From positions 1 through 21,927 of the forward strand of contig JAKFEW010000096.1 of assembly GCA_036675505.1 (NCBI GenBank): a stretch of 21,927 bases of DNA. The letters run 5' to 3'. Positions 6,054 through 15,153 of this stretch are shown here, piece after piece; position 1 is the stretch's first letter, and every line of letters begins with the position of its first letter. The translations under genes and the position numbers were made by a program. A model generated the notes under the pieces. It did no database searches, was not told the origin of the DNA, and saw only the letters and a program-made list of their open reading frames with translations. This DNA comes from JAKFEW01 sp036675505. GTDB lineage: Bacteria > Cyanobacteriota > Sericytochromatia > S15B-MN24 > JAQBPE01.

Positions 6054-7460
6054 ATGGCTGCACCCACCCCCGACGCGCGTCCGAACGCCGTCTCCGCCGA
6101 CGACCTGCGGCGCGCGCTCGACCAGAACCTCCTCACCAACCTGCGCCCGATCGTGATCGGCCTGATCGGGCTGTTCGCCCTGCTCGCCGTCGTGAACCCC
6201 CTCGCCGCGCAGGGCGCTGCGCTGCGCTGGGCGGCCGCGCCCACCTTCATGTTCTTCTGGGAGCTCGGCATCCTCGTGTGCTACGGCCTGGTGCTGCTGC
6301 TGCACCGCCAAGACCGGATCTCCTTGCGCAGGGCCCATGTCACGGCCTTCGCGATCGCCTGCCTGCCGCTCACCGACACGCTCCTGCACACCTGGTTCAA
6401 GGCCGACCCGCTCGAGACGCTCGGCTCCGCCGTGCTGCTCTTCGGCGTGGCCTTCTTCTTCACCTCCAGGCGCTGGTTCGCGGCCTTCCTGGCGCTCGCG
6501 CTGGTCGCTTGGGCCGGGGTCGCCCTGCTCGCGCTGCCGCGCGCGCTCTTGCCCAGCCTGGCCGTGATCGTGGCCGAGGCGGCCGTGCTCGCGGTGGTGA
6601 TGTTCGCCGTGCGCTGGCGCGCGCAGCGCCGGCTCGCCACGCTGCACCTGCTCGCCGAGCGGCGCGGCGAGCTGCTCGACCGCCAGAACCAGCGGCTCAA
6701 GGAGCTCGACACGCTCAAGAGCGAGTTCGTGAGCGCGGTCTCGCACGACCTGCGCACGCCGCTCACCAGCATCATCGGCTACAGCGAGTTCCTCGAAGAC
6801 GAGATCGGCGGGCCGCTCACCCAGACCCAGCACGACTACGTCCGGCAGGTGATGCACGCCGCCGCCAGGCTCGAGTACCTGGTCGACGACCTGCTCGACT
6901 TCGCCCGGCTCGAGGCCGGCACCTTCCACCTGCGGCTCGCCCAGGCGGCGGCCGGCGAGAAGGCCCTGGAGATCGCCGAGAGCCTGCGCCCGATGGTGCG
7001 CGAGCGCGGACTCACGCTCACGATCGCGGCGGACGAGCCCGACACCACCGTCTGGATGGACGCCCGGCGCGTGGGCCAGGTGCTCACCAACCTGCTCACC
7101 AACGCGATCAAGTTCACGCCGGCGGGCGGCCGCATCGTGGTGCGCGTCCACGCGGCGGGCGATCATGTGCGGGTGGAGGTCGAGGACAGCGGCTCGGGCA
7201 TCGCGCCCGAGCACCAGGCGAAGCTCTTCAAGCGCTTCTCGCAGCTGAGCGCCGGCCGCGAGAAGGGCGGCACCGGGCTCGGCCTCAGCATCTCCAAGGC
7301 GATCGTCGAGGCCCACGGCGGGGCGATCGGCGTGCGTAGCGAACTCGGGCTGGGCAGCGTATTCTGGTTCACGCTGCCCGTGCAGGCGGAGCCTGCCGAG
7401 GCCGCGCCCGCCCCCGACGACCTGCGAGTGCCATGCCCGTCCACTACCTGCACACCATGA
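6054..7460 (+). CDS. Membrane-bound sensor histidine kinase (orphan)
   Basis: The product has 468 residues from the ATG at 6054, preceded by GAAAGG. In-frame starts at 5967 (GTG) and 5997 lack better sites. Residues about 33-186 hold five or six hydrophobic helices with short loops, so the sensor is probably in the membrane itself; there is no large periplasmic domain or HAMP. A helical linker (190-222) leads to the phosphoacceptor H231 in SHDLRTPLTS. The ATPase follows, with N box NLLTNAIKF (346-354), G1 DSGSGIAP (378-385) and G2 GTGLGLSI (406-413). All catalytic boxes are intact, as in PhoR/ResE-type kinases. No response regulator is adjacent. Its last 28 bases overlap the start of the glyoxalase-like gene, so the two are probably translationally coupled. 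The array of 11-bp repeats upstream may take part in its control. Confidence 0.9.
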   Translation: MAAPTPDARPNAVSADDLRRALDQNLLTNLRPIVIGLIGLFALLAVVNPLAAQGAALRWAAAPTFMFFWELGILVCYGLVLLLHRQDRISLRRAHVTAFAIACLPLTDTLLHTWFKADPLETLGSAVLLFGVAFFFTSRRWFAAFLALALVAWAGVALLALPRALLPSLAVIVAEAAVLAVVMFAVRWRAQRRLATLHLLAERRGELLDRQNQRLKELDTLKSEFVSAVSHDLRTPLTSIIGYSEFLEDEIGGPLTQTQHDYVRQVMHAAARLEYLVDDLLDFARLEAGTFHLRLAQAAAGEKALEIAESLRPMVRERGLTLTIAADEPDTTVWMDARRVGQVLTNLLTNAIKFTPAGGRIVVRVHAAGDHVRVEVEDSGSGIAPEHQAKLFKRFSQLSAGREKGGTGLGLSISKAIVEAHGGAIGVRSELGLGSVFWFTLPVQAEPAEAAPAPDDLRVPCPSTTCTP

Positions 7461-7819
7461 TCCGCGTCCGCGACCTCGACGCGGCGATCGCCTTCTACAC
7501 GGGCGTCTTCGGCTACGCCCCGCGCGCGCGCAGGCCCGGGCCCGAAGGGAGCGAAATCGCCTTCCTCAGGCTGGGCGACGACCCCGGCGAGCTGCAGCTC
7601 ATGCAGGTGCCGGGCGGCGCGGCCTTCCAGGTGCCCGAGCGGCTCATGCACCTGGCCTACAGGGTCGACGATCTGGACGCGATGCTGGCCACCGTGACGG
7701 CGGCCGGGGCGACGATCGCGAAGGGGCCTTACACGCTGCCCTCGGGCTCGCAGGTGGCCTTCGTGCGCGACCCGGATGGCTACGATCTCGAGCTGGTCCA
7801 GAAGCCCACGGCCGGCTGA
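7433..7819 (+). CDS. Glyoxalase I-like VOC protein (lactoylglutathione lyase family)
   Basis: The product has 128 residues, the length of a classic bacterial GloA. It carries LHTMIRVRDLDAAIAFY at the start and FVRDPDGYDLELV near the end, both close to glyoxalase I. GloA isomerises the hemithioacetal of methylglyoxal and a thiol to a lactoyl thioester in the cytoplasm. Against the E. coli ligands as I remember them (H5, E56, H74, E122), H7, H73 and E120 are present, but the second ligand position is Q55 (GELQLMQ) instead of Glu. Metal binding or the reaction may therefore differ. It starts inside the kinase gene with only a weak ribosome binding site, suggesting coupling. Family is sure; the exact enzyme is not. 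Confidence 0.82.
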   Translation: MPVHYLHTMIRVRDLDAAIAFYTGVFGYAPRARRPGPEGSEIAFLRLGDDPGELQLMQVPGGAAFQVPERLMHLAYRVDDLDAMLATVTAAGATIAKGPYTLPSGSQVAFVRDPDGYDLELVQKPTAG

Positions 7820-7889
7820 GCGCGCGGCGGGCGTGAAGGAGGCGCCGAAGGCGGGAAAGAAGCAGGCGTTGCGACTGCTCACCCCGCCC

Positions 7890-7895
7890 AGGAGG
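7890..7895 (+). promoter_or_regulatory. Ribosome binding site deciding a GTG start
   Basis: AGGAGG lies 5 bases before the GTG at 7901. This supports GTG over the internal ATG at 7925 as the start of the EF-hand protein. Confidence 0.75.
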
Positions 7896-7900
7896 TCCCT

Positions 7901-8419
7901 GTGCCGAACCCGGCTCACGCGTCGATGGCCAAGCGCATCATCGCGCTCTTCGATACCACCACCGAGCGCACGGGGCGCCTCGAGCACGTGCTCGACCCTG
8001 CGACCGGCGGCATCGTCACGCAGCGGGTCGGGGGCGGCCCGCCGCTCGAGGACGGCGAGCTCGACCTCGAGGAGCTCGACCTCTCGCTGGTGTGCTTCGC
8101 CTCGGAGCAGAAGCTCGACGCGATCACCTTCCTGCGCCAGGCCGACGCCGACGGCAACGGACGCATCGGCCTGGCCGAGCTGACCGCGCTGATCGCCGCG
8201 ATGGAGCCGCTCGAGCAGGAGAGCCTCGCGATCAAGCTCGACCTGCTCGAGAAGGTCCAAGGCGAGTTCGCGGCGGCGAAGGCCGAGGCCCAGGCCGCGG
8301 GCTGGGTCACGCGCGGCGCGAAGTACCGCGAGCTGCGCGCGGCCGACGGCCGCTACGCGGCGGCCCGCCGGGGCTTCGTCGAGTCGCTGGTGGCCTACGC
8401 CCGCCCGGGCATCGGCTAG
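7901..8419 (+). CDS. Single EF-hand protein of unknown function
   Basis: The product has 172 residues and no signal peptide or membrane segment, so it is probably cytoplasmic. Residues 82-93 form a canonical 12-residue EF-hand loop, with D82, D84 and N86 at positions 1, 3 and 5, G87, I89, and E93 at position 12. Helices flank it (DAITFLRQA before, LTALIAAMEP after). The preceding region (50-63) is rich in Asp and Glu. The C-terminal third is a long Ala/Glu/Arg helix. Calcium binding is likely from the loop; the role is unknown. The spacer of 81 bp from the glyoxalase-like gene shows no obvious terminator, so read-through from the kinase operon is possible. Confidence 0.8.
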   Translation: MPNPAHASMAKRIIALFDTTTERTGRLEHVLDPATGGIVTQRVGGGPPLEDGELDLEELDLSLVCFASEQKLDAITFLRQADADGNGRIGLAELTALIAAMEPLEQESLAIKLDLLEKVQGEFAAAKAEAQAAGWVTRGAKYRELRAADGRYAAARRGFVESLVAYARPGIG

Positions 8420-8447
8420 CCGGCCGGTGGGCGAGCCAGAGCGTCCG

Positions 8448-8852
8448 ATGACCGAGCGGCAGCGCGTCTCCTCGGGCGCGCCCTGGGAGGCCACGGTCGG
8501 CTACTCGCGCGCCGTGCGCGTGGGCCGGCACGTCTACGTCGCGGGCACCACCGCGACCGGCGCCGATGGGCAGGTGGTCGGCCCGGGCGACATGTTCGCC
8601 CAGGCCATGCAGTGCCTCGGCACGATCGAGGCGGCCCTCGCCGAGGCCGGCGCGACGTTGGCCGACGTCGTGCGCACGCGCATGTTCGTGACCGACATCG
8701 CGCGCTGGGAGGAGGCCGGGCGGGCGCATGCGGCCTTCTTCGCGGACGTGCGCCCGGCCGCGACGATGGTCGAGGTGCAAAGGCTGATCGACCCCGCGCA
8801 CCTGATCGAGATCGAGGTCGACGCGGTCATCGCGGGGACGAAGGTTCCGTAG
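8448..8852 (+). CDS. Rid (YjgF/YER057c/UK114) family protein lacking the RidA catalytic arginine
   Basis: The product has 134 residues from the ATG at 8448; a GTG at 8427 would add seven residues and neither start has a strong ribosome binding site. SSGAPWEATVGYSRAVRVG, YVAGTTA, DVVRTRMFVTDI and IEIEVDAVI are typical of one Rid subgroup. RidA enzymes hydrolyse reactive enamine/imine intermediates using an arginine in a P-x-R-(S/T) motif. Here the equivalent stretch is RPAATMVEV, with Ala in that place, so imine deaminase activity is not expected. Rid proteins form trimers. It begins 28 bp after the EF-hand gene and could belong to the same transcript. Family call is confident; function is open. 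Confidence 0.85.
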   Translation: MTERQRVSSGAPWEATVGYSRAVRVGRHVYVAGTTATGADGQVVGPGDMFAQAMQCLGTIEAALAEAGATLADVVRTRMFVTDIARWEEAGRAHAAFFADVRPAATMVEVQRLIDPAHLIEIEVDAVIAGTKVP

Positions 8853-8918
8853 TCTTGCCCGTTTTGCGGGCGTGGCGCGTCGGTTATCCTGGGCCTGAGC
8901 CCGCCCAGGAGGACCGCC
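8853..8918 (+). promoter_or_regulatory. Short spacer with weak hairpin and possible -10 box before the flavoenzyme gene
   Basis: GCCCG (8857-8861) and CGGGC (8867-8871) can form a 5-bp hairpin with loop TTTTG. It is too weak and has no T tract, so it is a doubtful terminator. TATCCT at 8885-8890 could be a -10 box, with a poor -35 (TTTTGC, 17-bp spacer). AGGAGG at 8908-8913 is the ribosome binding site of the next gene. Confidence 0.3.
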
Positions 8919-10394
8919 ATGACCGATCCCGACCGCTTCGATCTCGTCGTGCTGGGCGCGGGCAGCGCCGGCTACGCCGCCGCGCGCGTGGCCGCGACCG
9001 AGCTGCGCGCGCGCGTGGCGCTCGTCGACCGCGGGCCCCTGGGCGGGCTGTGCATCCTGGCCGGCTGCATGCCGAGCAAGGCGCTGATCCAGTCAGGCCG
9101 CGTGGCGCATACGATCGCGACGGCCGGCGAGTTCGGCATCCGCGTGCCCGACTGGGCCTGCGACTTCGCCGCCGTGATGGCCCGCAAGGACCGCCTGATC
9201 GCGGGCTTCGCGCGCTACCGCGCGGACGGCATCCGCGAGCTGCCGAACACCGAGGTGATCACGGGCCAGGCCCGCTTCGTGGGGCCGAATGTGCTCGAGG
9301 TCGGCGAGCGCCGCCTCACCGCCGACCGCTTCGTCCTCGCGACCGGCTCGACGCCCACCGTGCCGCCGATCCCGGGCCTCGCCGAGGCCGGCTACATGGT
9401 CTCGGACCAGGCGCTCACGCTGGCCGCGAAGCCGGCCTCGCTGATCGTGATCGGCGGCGGCGTGGTCGCGCTCGAGCTCGGCCAGTTCTTCGCGAGGCTC
9501 GGCGTGGCCGTCACGATCGTGGAAGTCGCCCCGCGGCTGCTCGCGCGCGAGGACCCCGACGTCTCGGCCGTGATCACGCGCAGGCTGATCAAGGAGGGCG
9601 TCACCGTGCACGTCGGCGTGAAGCCTGTCCACGTCGAGCAGCGCGGCGCGCGCAAGGTGGTGCGGGTGAGCTTCCCGGACGGCGAGGCGCGCGACCTCGT
9701 GGCCGACGCCCTGCTGGTCGCGACCGGCCGCAAGCCCAACGTCGCGGGCCTCGGCCTCGAGGCCGCGGGCGTGAAGCAGGAGGGCGCGAGGCTCACGCTC
9801 ACGCGCTGCCTGCAGACCACCAACGAGGCGATCTTCGCGGCCGGCGACGTGACCGGCCTGTCGTTCCTGGTGCACGTGGCGATCGCCGAGGGCGAGCTCG
9901 CCGCGCGCAACGCGCTGCTCGGCTGCCCGCCCAGCCCCGTGGCGCCGCACCTCTACGCCTCGGCCGCCTTCACCGAGCCGCAGATCGCGCGGGTCGGCCT
10001 CTCGGAGGCCGAGGCCAGGCAGCTCGGCCGGCCCGTGCTGGTGGGTCGCTACGACTTCGCCGATCACGGCAAGGCCGAGCTGCTCGGCGAGACCGACGGC
10101 TTCGTGAAGCTGATCGCGGACCCCTTCGAGGGCGAGATCCTGGGCGCGACGGTGGTCGGCCCCGAGGGCAGCGAGCTCATCCACGAGCTCGCCGCGGCGA
10201 TCAGCTTGCGCGCGACGGTCGAGCAGTTCCTGCAGGTGCCGCACGTGCACCCCACGCTGGCCGAGATCTGGACCTACCCGGCCGAGTCGATCCGCGCGCA
10301 GATGCGCAAGCTGCCGCACCACCTGACGTTGCCGGCGGGCTACGGCGATTTCGAGGACGCCGCCTGCGAGCTCGGCCTCGAGGCCAGCCGCTAG
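8919..10394 (+). CDS. Dihydrolipoyl dehydrogenase-like FAD/NAD(P) disulfide oxidoreductase
   Basis: The product has 491 residues, about the family length. The FAD fingerprint is VLGAGSAGYAAA (G13, G15, G18). The redox disulfide is C45-x4-C50 in GGLCILAGCMPSK; the usual form is GGTCLNxGCxPSK, so the residues between the cysteines are atypical. A second Rossmann motif, IGGGVVALELG (about 178-188), binds NAD(P)H, and AAGDVTG closes the FAD site. The C-terminal catalytic pair H444-x4-E449 (HPTLAE) is intact and indicates reduction of a small disulfide such as dihydrolipoamide or a related thiol. It lacks the extra C-terminal cysteines of mercuric reductase. No E1 or E2 dehydrogenase gene is adjacent, so membership in a 2-oxoacid complex is unproven. 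Its TAG stop overlaps the stop of the facing Usp gene in CTAG. Confidence 0.88.
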   Translation: MTDPDRFDLVVLGAGSAGYAAARVAATELRARVALVDRGPLGGLCILAGCMPSKALIQSGRVAHTIATAGEFGIRVPDWACDFAAVMARKDRLIAGFARYRADGIRELPNTEVITGQARFVGPNVLEVGERRLTADRFVLATGSTPTVPPIPGLAEAGYMVSDQALTLAAKPASLIVIGGGVVALELGQFFARLGVAVTIVEVAPRLLAREDPDVSAVITRRLIKEGVTVHVGVKPVHVEQRGARKVVRVSFPDGEARDLVADALLVATGRKPNVAGLGLEAAGVKQEGARLTLTRCLQTTNEAIFAAGDVTGLSFLVHVAIAEGELAARNALLGCPPSPVAPHLYASAAFTEPQIARVGLSEAEARQLGRPVLVGRYDFADHGKAELLGETDGFVKLIADPFEGEILGATVVGPEGSELIHELAAAISLRATVEQFLQVPHVHPTLAEIWTYPAESIRAQMRKLPHHLTLPAGYGDFEDAACELGLEASR

Positions 10395-10834
10395 CTGCCA
10401 GCCGGGGGATGGACGATCAGCGTCGCCCCCGCCCAGTGGTGCGCGACCGCGTCGGAGACGCTGCCGAGCACCAGCCGCCCGAGCGCGCCGCGGCCGTGGC
10501 TGCCGAGCACCAGGATGTCGGCGTCGAACGCCTTGGCCGCCTCCACGATCTGGGTCGCCGGGTCGCCGGTCTTGCTCAGGAGCAGCGGGTGGACGCCCGC
10601 CGCCTCGAGCGCGTGGCGGGCGTCCTCCAGGTGCTGGCGGGTGTCTTCGACGTCGGGCAGCGGCGCGACGGTGACCGCCGGGTAGGGCGCCATGCCCGCC
10701 ATCGGCTCGAGGCCGATCGGCGGCGTCACGGCGACGACCGCGACCTGGGCCCCGCGCACGGACAGGAGCCGGAGGGCCTCGTTGAGCGCGTGGCGCGCGC
10801 TCGCCGAGCCGTCGGTCGCCAACATGATCTTCAT
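10391..10834 (-). CDS. Universal stress protein (UspA family, ATP-binding type)
   Basis: The product is a single 147-residue Usp domain. The start MKIMLATDGS has the conserved Asp (D8), and the ATP-binding signature G-2x-G-9x-G-(S/T) is perfect: G111, G114, G124 and S125 in GSHGRGALGRLVLGSVS. Such proteins bind ATP and dimerise in the cytoplasm, modulating survival under stress. The ribosome binding site GGGGAGA precedes the ATG at 10832-10834. It begins 18 bp after the stop of the Clp ATPase gene on the same strand, so both are probably transcribed together as a stress operon. The stop codon overlaps that of the opposing flavoenzyme gene. Confidence 0.92.
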   Translation of the reverse strand: MKIMLATDGSASARHALNEALRLLSVRGAQVAVVAVTPPIGLEPMAGMAPYPAVTVAPLPDVEDTRQHLEDARHALEAAGVHPLLLSKTGDPATQIVEAAKAFDADILVLGSHGRGALGRLVLGSVSDAVAHHWAGATLIVHPPAGS

Positions 10835-10852
10835 GCGTCTCTCCCCGGGCGC

Positions 10853-13591
<2,739 letters not shown>

Positions 13592-13636
13592 GGGTAGCCT
13601 CCCTTCCTGGCGATCCGACGTGGGGCCATGATGCCG

Positions 13637-13664
13637 ATGATAGGCAATCGCGCCATCCGTACAA
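13637..13664 (-). promoter_or_regulatory. Putative sigma-70 promoter of the clp-usp operon
   Basis: Read on the minus strand, TTGTAC (13659-13664) and TATCAT (13637-13642) are separated by 16 bp and point to the Clp ATPase gene 46 bp away. I see no convincing CIRCE, HrcA or CtsR operator in the spacer. Confidence 0.45.
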
Positions 13665-13694
13665 AGCACCTCCCGAGGGTTGGCGCTTCCGACG

Positions 13695-13730
13695 CGCAAA
13701 AGCCCGCGGCGCTTGCAGCGCCCCGGGCTC
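13695..13730 (-). terminator. Intrinsic terminator after the 64-residue membrane protein gene
   Basis: AGCCCG-C-GGCGC (13701-13712) pairs with GCGCC-C-CGGGCT (13718-13729) around the loop TTGCA, 11 bp with one C:C mismatch. On the minus strand the hairpin is followed by a TTTTGCG tail. It lies 37 bp after the small gene's stop and upstream of the clp promoter, insulating the two units. Confidence 0.75.
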
Positions 13731-13766
13731 GGTTCTGGGTCGCGCGACGGTCCGCGCGGGCCTGGC

Positions 13767-13961
13767 CTAGCGGTCTTCGCGCTCGGGCAGCGGCAGGCTC
13801 TCCTGGCCGAAGCCCTCGAAGGCCTGCAGCGAGGGCAGCGGCATCACCAGCGAGAACGCCACCAACACGGCCAGGAAGGTCAAGGCGAGCGGCAGGTTGC
13901 GCCGGAAGCTGAAGGGGACGTGGCGCCAGAGGCGCTTGAGCGGGCGGGCGGGAGCAGGCAT
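13767..13961 (-). CDS. Small single-span membrane protein, 64 residues
   Basis: A basic N-terminus (RPLKRLWRHV, FRRN) precedes one hydrophobic helix (LPLALTFLAVLVAFSLVMPLP, about residues 23-43) and a short acidic tail ending EREDR. The charge pattern predicts a cytoplasmic N-terminus. The ribosome binding site is weak (AGG about 9 bases upstream), but a good terminator follows at 13695-13730, which supports a real transcription unit. I recognise no family. It is transcribed away from the M48 peptidase gene. Confidence 0.6.
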   Translation of the reverse strand: MPAPARPLKRLWRHVPFSFRRNLPLALTFLAVLVAFSLVMPLPSLQAFEGFGQESLPLPEREDR

Positions 13962-14002
13962 GGCACAAGCCTAGCCGAGCGCACCGGGCGGCCGCCGTAA
14001 TG

Positions 14003-14022
14003 CGCGGCACACCCGTGCCGCG
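14003..14022. promoter_or_regulatory. Perfect inverted repeat in the divergent spacer before the M48 gene
   Basis: CGCGGCAC (14003-14010) and GTGCCGCG (14015-14022) are perfect 8-bp arms around ACCC. The repeat lies between the small membrane protein gene and the M48 peptidase gene (65 bp from its start). It has no T tract, so an operator or a 5' leader hairpin is likelier than a terminator. Confidence 0.4.
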
Positions 14023-14087
14023 GGTATGGAACATCCGGCGCGCGCACAGCGTCCAGCCACCAGCACCCACGCTCCTGAGAGGATCCC

Positions 14088-15089
14088 ATGCGCAAGCCCG
14101 TGCTCTCTGCTCTCGTCGCGGCCCTCGTCACGACCAGCTTCGGCTGCACCGTGCAGAACGCGATCCTCGGCACGGCCGTGGCGGCGCAGGCGCTCTTCAT
14201 TGGCGACGCCGACGAGATCAAGATCGGCAAGGAGACGCGCGACAAGGTGCTCGTCGAGTACCCGGCCTACCCGAACCCCGTGCTGCGCGACTACCTCAGC
14301 GAGATCGGCGAGAAGCTCGTGAAGCAGAGCGAGCGCAAGAACCTCAAGTACGAGTGGTACGTGGTGGACTCGAAGGAGATCAACGCCTTCGCAGCGCCCG
14401 GCGGCTTCGTCTTCGTCACGACCGGCGCGCTGAAGCTCATGAAGAACGAGGCCCAGCTCGCCGGCGTGATCGGCCATGAGATAGGCCATGTCGCGAAGTA
14501 CCACTCGATCAACGGCATCCGTCAGACGCTCATCGCGCAGGGCCTGGTGGTGGGCGTGGTCGGCAAGGACGGCGACAAGCTGACCCAGCTCGGCGCGAAC
14601 GTGGCCGCCAACCTGATCCTCAAGCATGGCGATCGCAACCAGGAGCTCGAGAGCGATCGCCTCGGCGCCGAGTACGCCTACGCGCTGGGCTACGACCCGC
14701 GCGAGCTCGGCGGCTTCCTCAGCGATCTGAGCGAGCAGTCCGGCGAGACGCCGGCCTGGCTCACCTGGGTGTCGGACCACCCGGGCACCAACGACCGCCT
14801 GCGCCTGCTCACCGAGCACTTCGGCGTGAAGAAGTGGACCTTCGCCGGCAAGAAGAAGAACGAGGCCGCGTACCAGGCCAAGGTGCTGACCACCCTGGGC
14901 GTGGCGCCCGCGGCCGCGGCGAGCCCCGACCCCGCGGCGTCGCCCTCGCCCGCGGCCTCGCCCTCGCCCGATCCCGGCGCGCTGCCGGCCGCGGTGCCCA
15001 CGGCGACGCCGGCCGCTGTGGCGAGCCCCGCCGCGCCTGTCGTCAAGCCCGGCGAAGGCACGCCGGCCCCCTCGCCCGCGGCTTCCTAG
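14088..15089 (+). CDS. M48 family zinc metallopeptidase lipoprotein (LoiP/BepA-like)
   Basis: The product has 333 residues from an ATG preceded by AGAGGA. The signal MRKPVLSALVAALVTTSFGC gives a lipidated C20. The peptidase domain (about 40-255) carries the zinc motif HEIGH (H130, E131, H134) and the third ligand E186 in QELESDRLGAEYA, so the active site is complete. Such proteins degrade misfolded envelope proteins, in the periplasm in Gram-negatives. There is no TPR domain as in BepA; the core is nearer LoiP (YggG). About the last 60 residues are Ala/Ser/Pro repeats of the (A)SPSPxAS type, a flexible tail or wall-spanning stalk. CorA follows 64 bp later but has its own putative promoter. 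Confidence 0.93.
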   Translation: MRKPVLSALVAALVTTSFGCTVQNAILGTAVAAQALFIGDADEIKIGKETRDKVLVEYPAYPNPVLRDYLSEIGEKLVKQSERKNLKYEWYVVDSKEINAFAAPGGFVFVTTGALKLMKNEAQLAGVIGHEIGHVAKYHSINGIRQTLIAQGLVVGVVGKDGDKLTQLGANVAANLILKHGDRNQELESDRLGAEYAYALGYDPRELGGFLSDLSEQSGETPAWLTWVSDHPGTNDRLRLLTEHFGVKKWTFAGKKKNEAAYQAKVLTTLGVAPAAAASPDPAASPSPAASPSPDPGALPAAVPTATPAAVASPAAPVVKPGEGTPAPSPAAS

Positions 15090-15103
15090 CCCGACCGGGC
15101 CTG

Positions 15104-15119
15104 CGTGCGCCCGCGCACG
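15104..15119 (+). terminator. Possible weak hairpin terminator after the M48 gene
   Basis: CGTGCG (15104-15109) and CGCACG (15114-15119) form a 6-bp stem around CCCG, 15 bp after the M48 stop. There is no T run, so termination here would need Rho or be inefficient. Confidence 0.3.
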
Positions 15120-15138
15120 GGATCTGAGCCTTCAGGCG

Positions 15139-15147
15139 TGCTAAAGT
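15139..15147 (+). promoter_or_regulatory. Extended -10 promoter giving a probably leaderless corA transcript
   Basis: TGCTAAAGT is a TG-n-TAAAGT extended -10 element that ends 6 bases before the corA ATG at 15154. Transcription would start at or next to the A of the ATG. No -35 box and no ribosome binding site are visible, both consistent with a leaderless mRNA. Confidence 0.45.
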
Positions 15148-15153
15148 AGCGGC

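Noticed and set aside
8427..8447. A GTG at 8427 as the start of the Rid protein.
   Set aside because: Neither start has a good ribosome binding site; the ATG at 8448 is preferred because the extra seven residues show no similarity to the family. The choice is uncertain.
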